Positions 36,788 through 47,899 of a DNA stretch of 64,000 nucleotides are shown here, piece after piece. Positions within the stretch are counted from its first letter, which is position 1. Every line of letters starts with the position of its first letter. Source of the DNA: Morinoia aosen (taxonomy: Eukaryota; Arthropoda; Malacostraca; Amphipoda; Talitridae); assembly GCA_030386875.1 (NCBI GenBank), contig CM059563.1, positions 14,526,001 to 14,590,000 of the forward strand, given 5' to 3'. The position numbers were made by a program, and so were the translations under genes. A model generated the notes under the pieces. The model was not told where the DNA came from, made no database searches, and saw nothing but the letters and a program-made list of their open reading frames with translations.

Positions 36788-38430
36788 TTAGTGGCTCATT
36801 TTAAAATAATATTTTAAGGAAAGCAATTGCCTTCGCAGATTCAGCGGCATTTCATCGGTTAGAACTTGGAGGCTTGCGACAGGTGTGGACTTGAAGGCTC
36901 CGGTAGCCAGACGCAGACAGTCGTTTGCGACGGGATCCAAGAGCTTAAGGGTGGTGTTGGAAGCTGATGCGTAGACAATGCATCCGTAGTATAATATTGA
37001 TCGAAAAAAAAGTTGGTACATGTGGAGGAGAATGTGTTGGTCCCCTCCCCAATCGTGTGAGGATATGCATTTGATCATAGCACATCCCTTCTTACATTTT
37101 GTTCTAATTTCGTCTATGTGCTTTTTCCATGTGAGCTTTGTGTCCCAGGTAAGTCCAAGAAATTTAATTTCCTCTACTAACTCGATATGTTCATTTGCGA
37201 TTTTTAGGGGTGAGGGCATCTGGATACCGGGCAGCGAGGTGAAATGTACGGCTTTGGACTTTTCTGATGAGAAGGTGAAACCATTCGTCTGGGTCCATCG
37301 TACTGCATGATCATTACATTCCTGGAGTTTAGTTTTGATGATATTTACGACACTTTGTTGATAGCCGAGCTGGAAGTCGTCAAAAAACAGTGAGGCATGA
37401 AATCGCGGATCCTGAGGGATCAGAGAGGCGATACCGTTGATTTTGATGGCGAACAGGGTGACCGACAGCACTGAGCCCTGCGGGACGCCTTCTTCTTGAG
37501 GGAAGGGGTCGGACAAGTAATTATTTATTCGGACCCTAAAAGTCCGATCGCGCAAGAATTCTTGGATGAACGAGGGGAGTCTTCCTCGTAGTTTCATTTG
37601 ATGGAGATCCCGCATTATCCCGAATTTCCATGTTGTGTCATACGCTTTTGTTATGTCGAAGAACACACTCACGAAGTGTTCATTGTGTACGAAGGCTCTC
37701 CTGATCGTAGTTTCAAGGCGCACTAGGTGGTCAGTTGTTGATCTGCTTCGCCTACCGCCGCACTGGATGTTGGTGAAGCAACCGTGCATGTCGCAGAAGT
37801 CCACGAGTCTATTGCTGACAAGACGTTCCATTGTTTTGCAGAGGTAACTGGTTAGTGCGATGGGTCTGTAATTTTGGGGTGACTGGAGATTTATGCGGTT
37901 TTGGAAAGGGGATTATAATGGCCTCCCGCCAGCTTGGAGGGAAATATCCGTTGAGCCAAAATTTGTTCATCATCGATAGTAGGTGGTGCTCGGCGGCTTC
38001 AGGTAGGTGCTTTAACACATTCATTGCGGTACGACCCACCGGTGGGTCGTAGTTAGGTTTTTCCTGCTGCGAAATGACCCATCGATGAGTCGTTTTGAAA
38101 AACTCTAACAACCTTTCTGAATTAATGGTGTTTAACAAGCCCAGCTAATGTTTGATATTTACAAATTGGCTTGTCACTTTTGACTTTAAATTTATGTTGA
38201 ATATTGAACTTCAGTTTAACCCATCGCAACTAACGTGTTAACATTTGGTAGGAGATTTGGTCGGCTCCAGGAAAGGTGTCTTCGGTGTTGCAAAGGGCAG
38301 CTTCTAGCTCAGCTGCTGTGAACAATATATTGTATACTTCAGATTTTGTAGATGAAAAATTTAAACCTTCGTTTTGGACCTTTTCTCTCCCGTTGAAATT
38401 CGGCTGGGTAGTTAGTGGCTCTACTTGCAT
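36788..38430 (-). pseudogene. reverse transcriptase of the relic
   Basis: The frame is broken into three parts: about 38430-38238, 38011 to about 37890, and 37831-36788. Between the first two sits the PB-4 MITE. Removing it with one TTAA would restore a continuous frame across the junction (QML then KHLPEA). A frameshift near 37885 follows the PKPHKSP block. Downstream motifs include NIQCGGRRSRSTTDHLVRLE, FDITKAYDTTW, GVPQGSVLS and the catalytic box FFDDF where YADD or FVDD is usual. The metal-binding aspartates are kept. An in-frame TAA (36788-36790) separates it from RNase H. It is not expected to be functional. Confidence 0.85.
38016..38237 (+). mobile_element. PB-4, piggyBac-like MITE inside the retroelement
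   Basis: Flanking TTAA at 38012-38015 and 38238-38241. It is 222 bp, like PB-1, with the first palindrome intact (core CGACCCACCGGTGGGTCG) and the second carrying changes. It interrupts the reverse transcriptase frame, so it landed after that retroelement. This insertion proves that the TTAA is a real duplication. Confidence 0.9.
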
Positions 38431-38699
38431 TGCTGAAGGTCATCGCTAGCTTGTTTGCTCTTTGGGGTACGGTGACATACGTAGTATTGTTTTCTTGTAA
38501 GATGGATATTTTTCGTTGGGGTTGGCCTTTTATTTTGCGAATATTTGCATAAACTGTTGTTAGAGGCGTATTTCTGGTGAATGTATTTGCAAACCTTATC
38601 CACGTTTTCCGCTTTTCGTCACGTAGGAGGTTGCTGTGGACTGCTCGAGCTCTTTTCCAACGAAGGATGGTGCATGATCAATGCTGGTAAAGAATTACA

Positions 38700-40110
38700 T
38701 TAATCAAAACATTACGGAATACTTCAGCATCCTGTATTCTACAGCCTCTACTAGCGAAGTACTTCTCAAGCAAACAGAGATTTTGCGGACGCTAATTCGA
38801 GTTGACGCAAAGGCATGTTAAATTTTTGCACCCATTTCAACGCCGAATTAATCTCCCGATTAGTGGTTCCTAAACTATTTTTTGTGGGTTGAGAACATCG
38901 GTGGTTAATCATTAGTTCCGAAAATTATCTCATACGGGGGCTCACTTACTCTCTTGTTGAGAGACTCGGGTAGAGAAGAGTCGCAGCGTCTTCATCACGT
39001 TTGCACATGCCGAAGCACAGGACTAGAAATCTTCACATGCAATATTTCTTCAAGAATGGCCACCATGAACGGGGTTAAACACTTGAGCGTCTAAAATGTA
39101 ATTCCGCTACAAATCATGAAATTGTACTTCATTGTTATTTCTAAAGGTCAACAAATGCATTGCTTTCACTGTTGGAAAGGCTTACAGCAGTTTGTCTAAT
39201 CGGTTTCACCTCGACCATCTCCATTACTGCCATTACAGCTAAGCCATAACTTATGCAAAACTTGGAGGAAAATTTCACAATTTCAAAAATTATACATTAT
39301 GACTACAATGCGCGTTACACTTGACATGCCCAAAGCTGATACAGTATTTCACGCCCATTTTTCAACAGCAGGTTCAAGAACTCTCCATTTCTGCCAATGG
39401 TGATAGTCATTCCGTCAAGTTCACCATTTTCGCTTAACATTTCGAGTGAAATCTGTCAATCATTCTCGCCTCATGGAATTATTCAACGCGTCTAAAGAGT
39501 GAGTAGTGCATTAGACAATCATATAAAAAATTTCATGACGATATAACTGCCACGTCAGAGCAATCGAAATGCTCGAACAATGATCACATTGGTTCACCTG
39601 GCAATGAGAACACTCTGCATAAGCCTAATAATACAGAAGCTCTTCAATTTTAATTTGGATCGGAACAATAAACTGGCGAGACTTCATAGCATTCTTCCGA
39701 CCTGTAACCCATCACCCCGTGCGCTAACTCTAGTTCGATAGCATACCAAAAAGTGAAATGCACTACCCTTGATCTGCGAGCATTTTCGAAGTCCGATGAT
39801 ACCTTGAAATTATAAATTATCCAGATGTTGAAGGAAATTGAAAGTGCATGTGAACAAAACTCAATATATATGCTCTCTTAAGATATTCTCATGACTGATT
39901 CGTTGAACTACCAGCCACATACAACATGCAGCACGAAATAAAGCACTTTGGTAACTAGATAAAGAGGAAAAACTACTAAAATGATGGAACAGTGTTCAAG
40001 GGAGGGGTAATGAGGTGTGTATCTTCAAGAAACAAGGTGAATAAATATTTTGATTAGAATATTACTGGTGGGATGCACTATGCGTGCATCATGGCTAAAT
40101 ATGGTCACTA
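38700..40110. other. downstream flank of the peroxiredoxin gene
   Basis: No gene was recognised. A canonical AATAAA on the minus strand close to the stop at 40111 was not found. Confidence 0.35.
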
Positions 40111-40196
40111 TTAATTCGCCTTTTCGAAGTAGGCTTTGCTCTCGTCAACACTGGGCTTCATGGTGTCAGCACCAGGCTTCCAGCCGGCAGGGCACA
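40111..40196 (-). CDS. Jafrac1: 2-Cys peroxiredoxin, exon 4 (last)
   Basis: It encodes residues 172-199 and the stop TAA (40111-40113). The acceptor is GCAG|TG. It carries VCPAGWKPG with the resolving cysteine, Cys173, and the C-terminal AYFEKAN, whose Tyr194-Phe195 together with GGLG marks a peroxiredoxin sensitive to over-oxidation. It joins exon 3 within the Val172 codon. Confidence 0.95.
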
Positions 40197-40974
40197 CTGC
40201 GCAAGAAAACAAAAATAAAAACCTATGACAAACAAAAGCCCTAAAGCGCCACGATACATTAACGTTAACACTTCCATTGTAGGCGTTTTAACAATAGACA
40301 TCTTGTGGAAATCCATTACGTCCCAGCTGCAGCAAATGAGCAAGTGGACCAAGAACTACACCCCTCACCGTACCAAAACTGATCTTATAAGAGGAAATAT
40401 GACGAGTGATATTTCAGGTATTTTTTCATATATTTATATATGTAAATATACGTATATAGCTCATTAGAAAGAACAACGTCATAAGTCGAAATTCTTCATT
40501 TTTCAGGGGGAAGTGATTTTAACTTTGCCAACTGCTACACGGAATTAGTTTTGATCGAAAACCGAAATCCTTCCTCTCGGTCAATTTTGAAGGTACAGTT
40601 ATGACGGTTTTACCGAATTGCGTAAAATGAAATGGCAAATTTATAGCGAATGGCACAGTGTGGATAAGTCAATTTTCCAAAACTTTGAGTTATGACGCTG
40701 TTCTTCCCAATAAGCGATACATAGTTTCAACAGGTGAATCTTGCCATACCATCGCGGCTGATAAGCTTTTTCTCAATTGACAGATAAATAAATTTCCACC
40801 AAACTGTTGAGAACAAGTAATGGAGATAATTTCATACAGATAACAACTAGAAATCAATCTTCGTTTGCAGCAAATTGGTTATTTTTCACTGATGTGTGTA
40901 GTAGGTACAAATAGTTATCCGAAAATTCTAATGAAAATAATGTGATAGCTAAAAGAATTCAATACTAAATTTAC
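40197..40974 (-). other. peroxiredoxin intron 3
   Basis: This 778-bp GT-AG intron is A+T-rich with no repeat recognised. Confidence 0.85.
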
Positions 40975-41065
40975 CTTCTCCATGTTTATCGGTGAACTGG
41001 AACGCTTCAACGAGACGAATAGTTTCTTCCACACTTCGGCCGACAGGGAGGTCGTTCACTGTAAT
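40975..41065 (-). CDS. Jafrac1: 2-Cys peroxiredoxin, exon 3
   Basis: This 91-bp exon, acceptor TTCAG and donor G|GTAA, encodes residues 142-171 plus one base. [20 protein letters not shown] is the conserved peroxiredoxin segment that packs at the dimer interface. Confidence 0.95.
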
Positions 41066-41888
41066 CTGAATGAGGGACAGCCAATTATTACATTACAAGC
41101 CAAACCTCGTTGTTCTGAGCATCAGTATCATTATTCGCATTTCGTAGCCAATTTTCGGAGAAATCCATCATTATTTCGAGCTTTGCAAAGTCAGTTTTGT
41201 TCACGTTTTGCCACATAATTACGCCTTGTGATTATAATTTCGCTCAATATTTATGAATAGACATCGGTTTTCACAGAACTTTATACAATGATAAACATTA
41301 AAAATTCAGACTAATTTTCCGTTTAAAATAGTGTTGCTCATGAAATATTACCTTTTTAACTCGTCTCGGTTTAATGCAACTTCTACCATGGTTTACCAGA
41401 AAATTAAATTTTTTACAAACTTTGCGTGGAAAGCATTACTAAATATTCCGCTCTTTTCACTGCATCGTTTATTTCTGTCATCGGTAGGATCGCATCAACT
41501 ACGAACAACTGGGCTCCTGTGTCTCCCATTTAGACCGATCACTCACAGATTCACTCATCTCTCAAGAAGAAAACCACTCCTATAACGAAGGAAAAGACTG
41601 GAGTAAACAGTAAAAGAATACAACGAAGCTGTCAATTTTAAGGATTGTCATCAATGAAATGAAATACCTATATCATTGTTATTGTTAACCAAAGTTAATC
41701 CAGAAAAAAACAAAAAACAGATGGGAATCTCTCCTCATTTGATGCAGAACGAGGCACTCAGGTCGCTGGAAATTTCACTCTACTGGGTTTCAAAAGAAGT
41801 ATTAGTCATAGTATCTAGGTACGTGGCTACACTATGAACAAATAAGAGCACAGAAGAAATTAAAAATAAAACAAGTTGAAGCTTTATC

Positions 41889-41960
41889 ACACTGATGTGA
41901 GGTGATAATTCTACACTGATGCGAGGCGATAGTTCTACACTGATGTGAGGCGATAATTCT
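41889..41960. repeat. 24-bp tandem repeat, three units
   Basis: Three consecutive 24-bp units, ACACTGATGTGAGGCGAT plus aattct, differ at only a few positions. Confidence 0.9.
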
Positions 41961-42624
41961 AAGTATTACTTCAATTTTAAAACCAGGCAGTCCAGTTTAC
42001 TTGTAAAATAAGAACCCACCATACAACATTTTCACACAGCGGAGGAAACTGACAATTACCACACGGAGTACCATAACACGGGCAGCGCTCAAGAGTAATG
42101 CATAGGTAAACATGGCAATTGTACACTTAATTTAGAAAGCCATGCATCAACGCCCCATGGAATTAGGAAAATTTGCTCGCTGCACCAGCGAAAATTTATG
42201 GAGAATTATGAATTGTACATGGACATTGGACAGAGAAAGAAGAAACACACTGGAGTTCAGCAACCTCATAGAACACCATTGCCTTGCAAAATAGCATGCA
42301 GGATGCCAACACCTGTGGCTCTAGCGCCAGTTCTGATGCAGTAACACTTGTGTCTAACGTACTGTACATGCAAATACCGCTGGAATTTGTCAACGCGCAA
42401 TGAAAATAATGCATGTTCGTTACACGAAAAGTTGTATTCCACTAGAGTTAAGAGCTGAAGATGCAACAATCTAAGCAGATTGCATGGACAAATAGTAATT
42501 ATGAAAAGTAAATGCCTACCCACAAAAAATAAAGCTTTGCATCTTTAGAACCGTTACCACCAAAACCACCGCAGCAACTTAGCAATGAAAGCAAATCAAA
42601 CTCAACAAGGAGTTTGATGATTGA

Positions 42625-42955
42625 TCACAAATTAGCTTTAGCCTCTCTTTACCACAACAATGAAGTTCAAAGAGAGGAAGGATGAAGGCACCATTTAATA
42701 TTGTTAAGGAAACGTGGAATCTATGTACAAAGGGCGTTCTCGCATGGGATCCCGTGTGCATAGAAACAGCAAGATAAGAAAGAAGGTCATGAAACAATGT
42801 AAAAGTAAAAGAAGAAAGTCAGAGGTGCTGCAAAACAGGACAGCAGAGAACAGAGAAAAGATGGTCCTTAACAAAAAACCTTCTATTTCAACATAAAGGC
42901 CTACCTGACTCTCAGCTCAGGACCTCACATTTTCTCCCTGGGAGTGACTCAACAA
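42625..42955 (-). mobile_element. R family copy 8, in peroxiredoxin intron 2
   Basis: Begins near CTTTAGCCTCTCTTTACCAC and keeps the family blocks to CTCCCTGGGAGTG. The right terminus is missing. Confidence 0.7.
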
Positions 42956-42993
42956 GGAGGCAAGACTTCAAAGCGAGAAAACCAGCGCCTTAC

Positions 42994-43153
42994 CTGTCGC
43001 AATTTTTGGTCCCCGTCGATGATGAAGAGACCCCTGAAGGCGACTCCTTCTTCATTGAGCACGCCATAAGCGCGTGAGATTTCCAAGTTCTTATCGGCCA
43101 ACAGAGGGATGTTCATTTCGCCAAGGCCTCCCTCGCGGCGCGGGGTGTTGATC
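42994..43153 (-). CDS. Jafrac1: 2-Cys peroxiredoxin, exon 2
   Basis: This 160-bp exon, acceptor AACAG and donor CAG|GTAAGG, encodes the end of Trp88 to residue 141. It carries [20 protein letters not shown], including the GGLG motif (96-99). The block [20 protein letters not shown] is the conserved strand pair after the active site. Confidence 0.95.
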
Positions 43154-43561
43154 CTGTTAGTTTTGGTCTCATTAGCGCAAAAAATTAAGGTACCAAAATG
43201 TTGAGAAAATTAGCCACGTTCAACTGAGACAGAGGGCGACGAGCAAACCCCCGAATCAAGGTAATCGAGATATACTTTCAAAAATGAGTGAAAACCCCAC
43301 TTGTCGAACAACTCGTGAATAGAACCATGCACCAGCATTCGTAGTCACGTACACACCTGAGGGGAACTTACAATCAACTAAGGTATTCGTTCTGGCATGT
43401 TGTTCAAATAGAAGAACACTTGTCGAGATTTGAACAACCGATATCAATCATTTAAAAACCAGCCCATCAGTTTATTTCCACGAGTGTTTGGTTTGTTTTC
43501 ATTTTCAGCTCTTATTACTTTCTCGTAAAGGATACGTGTTGGTATCAATATTATGTTAACA

Positions 43562-43923
43562 GATTAAGAGATTATAAGTTAGTTTAAGCCTCCCTAACCG
43601 CTACAAAAATAGAGCGTATCGAAGAGAGGAAGGAGAAAGGCACCATTTAGTATGGAGATAAGAAAATGAGGAATCAATGCTGAAGGGGCATAGAAACAGT
43701 AAGATGAGAAAGAAGATTATGAAACAAGATCAAAGTTGAAGAAGAAAGTAGTAGGAGCTGAAGAACAGGACAGCAGTAAACCAAAAAAAAAAGGGGTCCT
43801 TAACATAACAAAAACATTTTATTTCAACAAAAAGAAGGCCTACCTAACTCAGCTCGGGCCCTCACATTGTCCCCCAGGGAGCGCTAATTTCCATAGATAC
43901 AATAATTGTATCCCCCTGAGGGG
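43562..43923 (-). mobile_element. R family copy 9, full length with 14-bp target duplication
   Basis: Flanked by ATATTATGTTAACA (43548-43561) and ATATTGTGTTAACA (43924-43937), a 14-bp duplication with one change. The element runs from gattaagagattataag to the GC-rich hairpin end GTATCCCCCTGAGGGG. It defines the full length of about 362 bp. The hairpin GATACAATAATTGTATC lies at its right end, the presumed 5' end of the RNA. Confidence 0.8.
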
Positions 43924-44537
43924 ATATTGTGTTAACAATGAATAACACAACAAAGAAAACTGCTTTGATTGGAAACGCATTCGTTAGAAAGGAGGAGAAG
44001 CAGTTAAAAATCAACATTTCGAATTCAAAGGAGTCATTCTCAACAAAACCTGATCTGAAAAAAGGAGAGATATACCTCAAACGAATTCAATAAGTTTAAA
44101 AAAAGGAGCAAAATTTAAAAAAAATACCAAACTCCTTGTAATAGATTAACTACCTGGATGCTGGATGTCGCATAACCAAGGTTTACGTCGTAAAGAAAAA
44201 GATACTGCATAATTCGAAGGTCAACAGGGTTGGGAAACGGAGACGGGTATTTTTGAAATATTCTAGTTTTACAGAGCAATAACATTTTTCAGCATGAGAG
44301 CGGATGGCTGACGGAAGAGGTCTAGGGAGGTAACCGGAGGTTAAATTGGATAAGTTGGTAGATAGGAGGGGGGGGATAGCGTGGGGAGGTTCGGAAGCTC
44401 TGGCATGCGCGCTCTGCAACGACTGCATCGGCGTCTTGTGGTAGGGCCCACGTATTCAGGCGCACACTGTGCGCAACTATATTTGCATGTACCGACAGAG
44501 AGGCTTTTCGGGGTTTTATCTTTGTTGTTGAGAAGAT

Positions 44538-44895
44538 GTTAGTTTAAGCCTCCTTAGCCGCAACAAAGTTCTAAAGGAGAAAAAATCAAGGCACCATATA
44601 AGACTGCGTTTAAGGAACGTGGAATCTATGCACAAAATATGTTCCCATAAAAGATTCCCTACGCATAAAAAAGTTATGGAAGAACGCCACGAAACAAGAT
44701 AAAAATTTAAGAAAACAGTTTAAAGTTGCTGAAGAACAGGACAACAGAGAAACGAGGAAAAAATTTCAGTAATGAAACAAAAAACATTTCACTTTACCAA
44801 AAAGAATGCATATTCAACTCTTAGCTCGGGACATCACTTTTCCCCTGGGAGTGTCGCTTCTTATAGACAACAGTAGTATACCCCTGATGGGATTT
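44538..44895 (-). mobile_element. R family copy 10, in peroxiredoxin intron 1
   Basis: Near full length, from gttagtttaagcctcc to agtatacccctgatggg. Diverged in the middle. Confidence 0.65.
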
Positions 44896-45404
44896 GAAAA
44901 GAAAAAGCCTAATCCTACTTTTATCCATAAGAATAATAGGAAAGTTAACGTGCATGAAATACTCTTATCGAAGAAAAACGATCTTTCTTCATTTTTCCGA
45001 TTGCTCACGGAAATGAAGGAAAACACAAAAATATTCCTTTCTAGCAAGACCAAGCTCAGATGGAGAAGTATAAAAAATTCGAGTTCAGAGAATTCTTCAC
45101 AACTTCTTTGAAAGATTAGATTAGAATTTAGTTTAACACGCTCATATTGGGGCATATGTGTGCCAACAGGTATATAGCTCAATCACGCACCTGTTCGCAT
45201 AAATAAAAAGCATTTCATCGGTTTCGCGACCTTTTTAAAAAATATATCTATTATCACACGAGGTGTAATGTTACCATGCAATTGTATTTTTCACACTTCC
45301 TATGAACAATCAAACTGTATTCGAGCAGCAAAATTGATTTCCCAATTCTGCTATTCACAAACTAACCAAACCAATTGTTGACAACGCAGAAACGCAATGA
45401 ATGC

Positions 45405-45460
45405 GTTAAGCCTCCCTAAACGCTACAAAGGTGTTCCTAAGAGGAAGGCACTATTTAGTT
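45405..45460 (-). mobile_element. R family copy 11, heavily truncated
   Basis: Only the left 55-60 bp is present: AAGCCTCCCTAAACGCTACA through GGAAGGCACTATTTAG. It sits about 60 bp from the exon 1 donor of the peroxiredoxin gene. Confidence 0.65.
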
Positions 45461-45518
45461 CCTTCGAATGCCCGAGCAGTAAATCATAGGAGTAAAAAGA
45501 CCGCTACGTGGCACTAAC

Positions 45519-45781
45519 CAGGCGAGATGGGAGAAGTGGGAATCGGTGGAGCAGCCGATCACTTCGCACCCCAGTTTTTGAAACTTGTCAACATTGTCAG
45601 AGAAGGCGATGATTTCAGTCGGACAGACGAAAGTGAAGTCGAGAGGGTAGAAGAAGAGAACGAGGTACTTTCCTTTGTAATCTTCTAGAGAAATTTCCTT
45701 GAATTCTCCATTGACGACAGCGGTTCCCTTGAACGAAGGGGCAGGTTTGGTGAGTGCAGGCAGAGGGGAGGTTCCACTCAT
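45519..45781 (-). CDS. Jafrac1: typical 2-Cys peroxiredoxin (thioredoxin peroxidase), exon 1
   Basis: Exon 1 encodes residues 1-87 and two bases of Trp88, ending TG|GTTAGT. The four exons (263, 160, 91 and 86 bp) sum to 600 bp, or 199 aa, the normal size for cytosolic PRDX1/2-type enzymes and fly Jafrac1. The enzyme reduces hydrogen peroxide and alkyl hydroperoxides using thioredoxin. FTFVCPTEI holds the peroxidatic Cys53, with Thr50 and Pro46 of the conserved active site around it. Resolving Cys173 is in exon 4. No signal or mitochondrial targeting peptide precedes MSGTSPLP, so it should be cytosolic. The frame stays open upstream, but this ATG matches the family start. An acceptor-like TTATTACAG near 45844 suggests a non-coding leader exon further upstream. 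Confidence 0.95.
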
Positions 45782-45859
45782 GATGATGACTTTCGGAGGC
45801 GACGTAATACAAAAGGTACACTCGTGAACACACGTACACAAACCTGTAATAACAGTCAA

Positions 45860-46930
45860 GATTAATACACATTCAAAAATTGCTCATACGCTTATTTCAA
45901 AATAAAAACTTTGCTCCACGTAATACACGACAAGTTTCAGCTTGCATGCAGGTTAATGTACACAAAACAAGTTCAGATGCATTCTAGAATGACTCAAACG
46001 TAAGAAACGGGGCATTCCAGAAAGTAAGCGCACTGCTCAATAAACATGCTACGACCCTCTTTATCCTCGACATCATTAAAATGCAGATAGCTAAAGTAGG
46101 CTTCGCACAGGTCTATTTCAGAACAATTTGGTAAGCCAGTTGCAAATAACTTGACGCAACATCACGTAGAGGAATCATTAACGGCTGTTATCGAAGTGCC
46201 ATCAGTGATAAGCGCACCAGATACTGCAACACCGGCACATAAAAGAACCGCTTTGCGGTAGAAAATAAAATCAGGCATAAGTACACTGAAAAGTTCTCTG
46301 CAAGGATATTAAATCCCAAAAAGAGTTCGTCATCAAATAAAATTTCTAAGGCAAGGAGAATTCACTATCTGAGCGAGGAATCAAATTCCCCTGCCAAGGA
46401 TAGCGAGATATTCATTTCAACAGGTCCCTAAAAACTAAAATCATAAAAGAATTAACAGTCCGTCAATTCAATGTTAGTTATCTTAGTAATCAAGCTGGTT
46501 ACGAGTCCAACACGCCTGAACGATCATTCAGGCGAAATATTATTATTGATGTGCAATTTATCATAAACTCAGTGACAAACAACATTAATTAAATTACCAA
46601 AAAACGAACAGCACACCAAAAACCAAGTTTAAGTAGAGAAAATTTCAATTGTTTTACTTAGAATCTATTGATAAATGATAGAATTTTCAATTTGCACCCT
46701 AAGGATTAATGAAAAATCACAATCATTCGAAAATGCAAGCGTAAATTCAGGGCTGCTTAGGAAATAACATATTAACCTCAACTTCATCGTTGAGGGTTAG
46801 TAACTTCATTCATAGATTTCAGATTTCAACTCGTGCTGAGCACAACGTAACCACAAGCAATGTTACCGTTTTTTTCGGGGCAGCTATTATACTAGTTTAC
46901 GACTCGATATCTGGAGAGCGCGAAGAGAAG
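45860..46930. other. upstream region of the peroxiredoxin gene
   Basis: It should contain its promoter or leader intron. No TATA box, initiator or leader exon is certain. The rest is A+T-rich. Confidence 0.35.
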
Positions 46931-47345
46931 GGACTATTTAGTAGCATTATTATTATATAAGAAAGTTTTAGCCTCCCTTAACCACGACAAAGATGTTCTA
47001 AGAGAGGAAAGAGGAAGGCACCATTTAGTACGATGTTGAGGAAAGGCGGAATCTATGCACAAGGACTATTTAGTAGCAACTGTAGAAAATTGGAAACCTC
47101 AGTGTGCTCAAAGTTTACCATGCACATAGGAACATTGGGCTTAGAAAGTACGAGGAAGAAATGAAAGATATGGCGAAGAAGACTAGAAAACTTAAAATAA
47201 AATAGCCCCAAGCGATAGGAGTTTCTAAGATGAGGTACCTACCCTAACGATATCCTCCATGTCCTCATAGTACACGATAAACATACCTTACCAGGCTAAC
47301 CTAAACCAATTTACTATCCTATGCCCCCTGAGAGGGTCATCGAAA
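46900..47345 (-). mobile_element. R family copy 12a, older copy split by a younger one
   Basis: The outer parts (about 46900-46946 and 47063-47345) form one old diverged member of the family. Its gagaagggactatttagtag corresponds to the usual ggaaggcaccatttagtatg block. Its right end is the alternative subfamily terminus ctatgccccctgagaggg. Copy 12b lies within it. Confidence 0.6.
46947..47062 (-). mobile_element. R family copy 12b, 116-bp truncated insertion in copy 12a
   Basis: Perfect 16-bp direct repeats GGACTATTTAGTAGCA flank it (46931-46946 and 47063-47078). It contains only the left third of the family, ending at ATCTATGCACAA. Its left end is nearly identical to copy 1 (ATTATATAAGAAAG followed by the CCTCCCTTAACCACGAC block), so both came from the same source lineage. 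Confidence 0.8.
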
Positions 47346-47513
47346 TTTCAATACAGCGAATAGATAAGCAGAATCAAGTTATCATGTTAACCTCTGTAAT
47401 ACTGAAGCCAGCGAGCTTCTAGATTGTAGATAGTGAGATTTATTCGTTGAACAAATATTTCAACATGTCTTTACTCATAATACTTGCGCAGTGTTTGCTT
47501 GAGTTTTCCACCA

Positions 47514-47885
47514 GATTAAATTAGTTAAAGCCTCTCTAACTCCAACAAAGGAGTTCCAAAGAGAAAATGGATGGAGGGAGGAAGGCCCCATTTAGTATGT
47601 CGTTAAAAGAACGAAGAATCTATGCACAAGGTGTGTTCCAACAACCCCTGCGCAGAGAAACAATAATTTGGGAAATGTTAGTTTATGACACCATAAAAGC
47701 TGAAGCAGAAAGTCAAGAAGTACTAAAAAAACTGGAACAACAGTGGACCGAAAAAGGATGGTCTGTAATAAAAAATTATTCCGTCACAACAAAAAGTAGG
47801 CCTCCCATACACTCAGCTCAGGACCTCTCTCTTTCCCCCTGAGAGTGCTAACTCCAACAGAATTAACAGTTGTATCACCCTGAAG
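47514..47885 (-). mobile_element. R family copy 13, full length with 14-bp target duplication
   Basis: Flanked by TGAGTTTTCCACCA (47500-47513) and TGAGTTTTCTACCA (47886-47899), with one change. Starts gattaaattagttaaagcc and ends near gttgtatcaccctgaag. A 91-codon plus-strand frame at 47567 is a chance opening within the repeat. Confidence 0.8.
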
Positions 47886-47899
47886 TGAGTTTTCTACCA

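Larger units (their letters stand above)
35640..38690 (-). mobile_element. non-LTR retrotransposon relic, 5'-truncated, with a PB insertion
   Basis: On the minus strand the order is a linker typical of the segment between endonuclease and reverse transcriptase (about 38690-38430), reverse transcriptase, RNase H, then a C-terminal zinc-binding motif and stop at 35664. The endonuclease is absent, so the insertion is 5'-truncated. A reverse transcriptase plus RNase H layout fits RNase H-bearing non-LTR clades (I, LOA, Ingi and some R1 or Jockey groups). Frameshifts and at least one in-frame stop make it inactive. Confidence 0.85.
41066..42993 (-). other. peroxiredoxin intron 2
   Basis: This 1.9-kb intron holds a three-unit 24-bp tandem repeat at 41889-41960 and R family copy 8 near its right end. 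No other feature was seen. Confidence 0.8.
43154..45518 (-). other. peroxiredoxin intron 1
   Basis: This 2.4-kb intron contains R copies 9 and 10 and the short copy 11 beside exon 1. A G+C-richer patch at 44340-44470 has no recognised content. Confidence 0.8.

Noticed and set aside
45615-45872. Alternative minus-strand frame over peroxiredoxin exon 1
   Set aside because: Out-of-frame shadow. The peroxiredoxin frame has full family identity and continues through three further exons.
47567-47842. 91-aa plus-strand gene
   Set aside because: It lies entirely within R copy 13 and is not open in sister copies.
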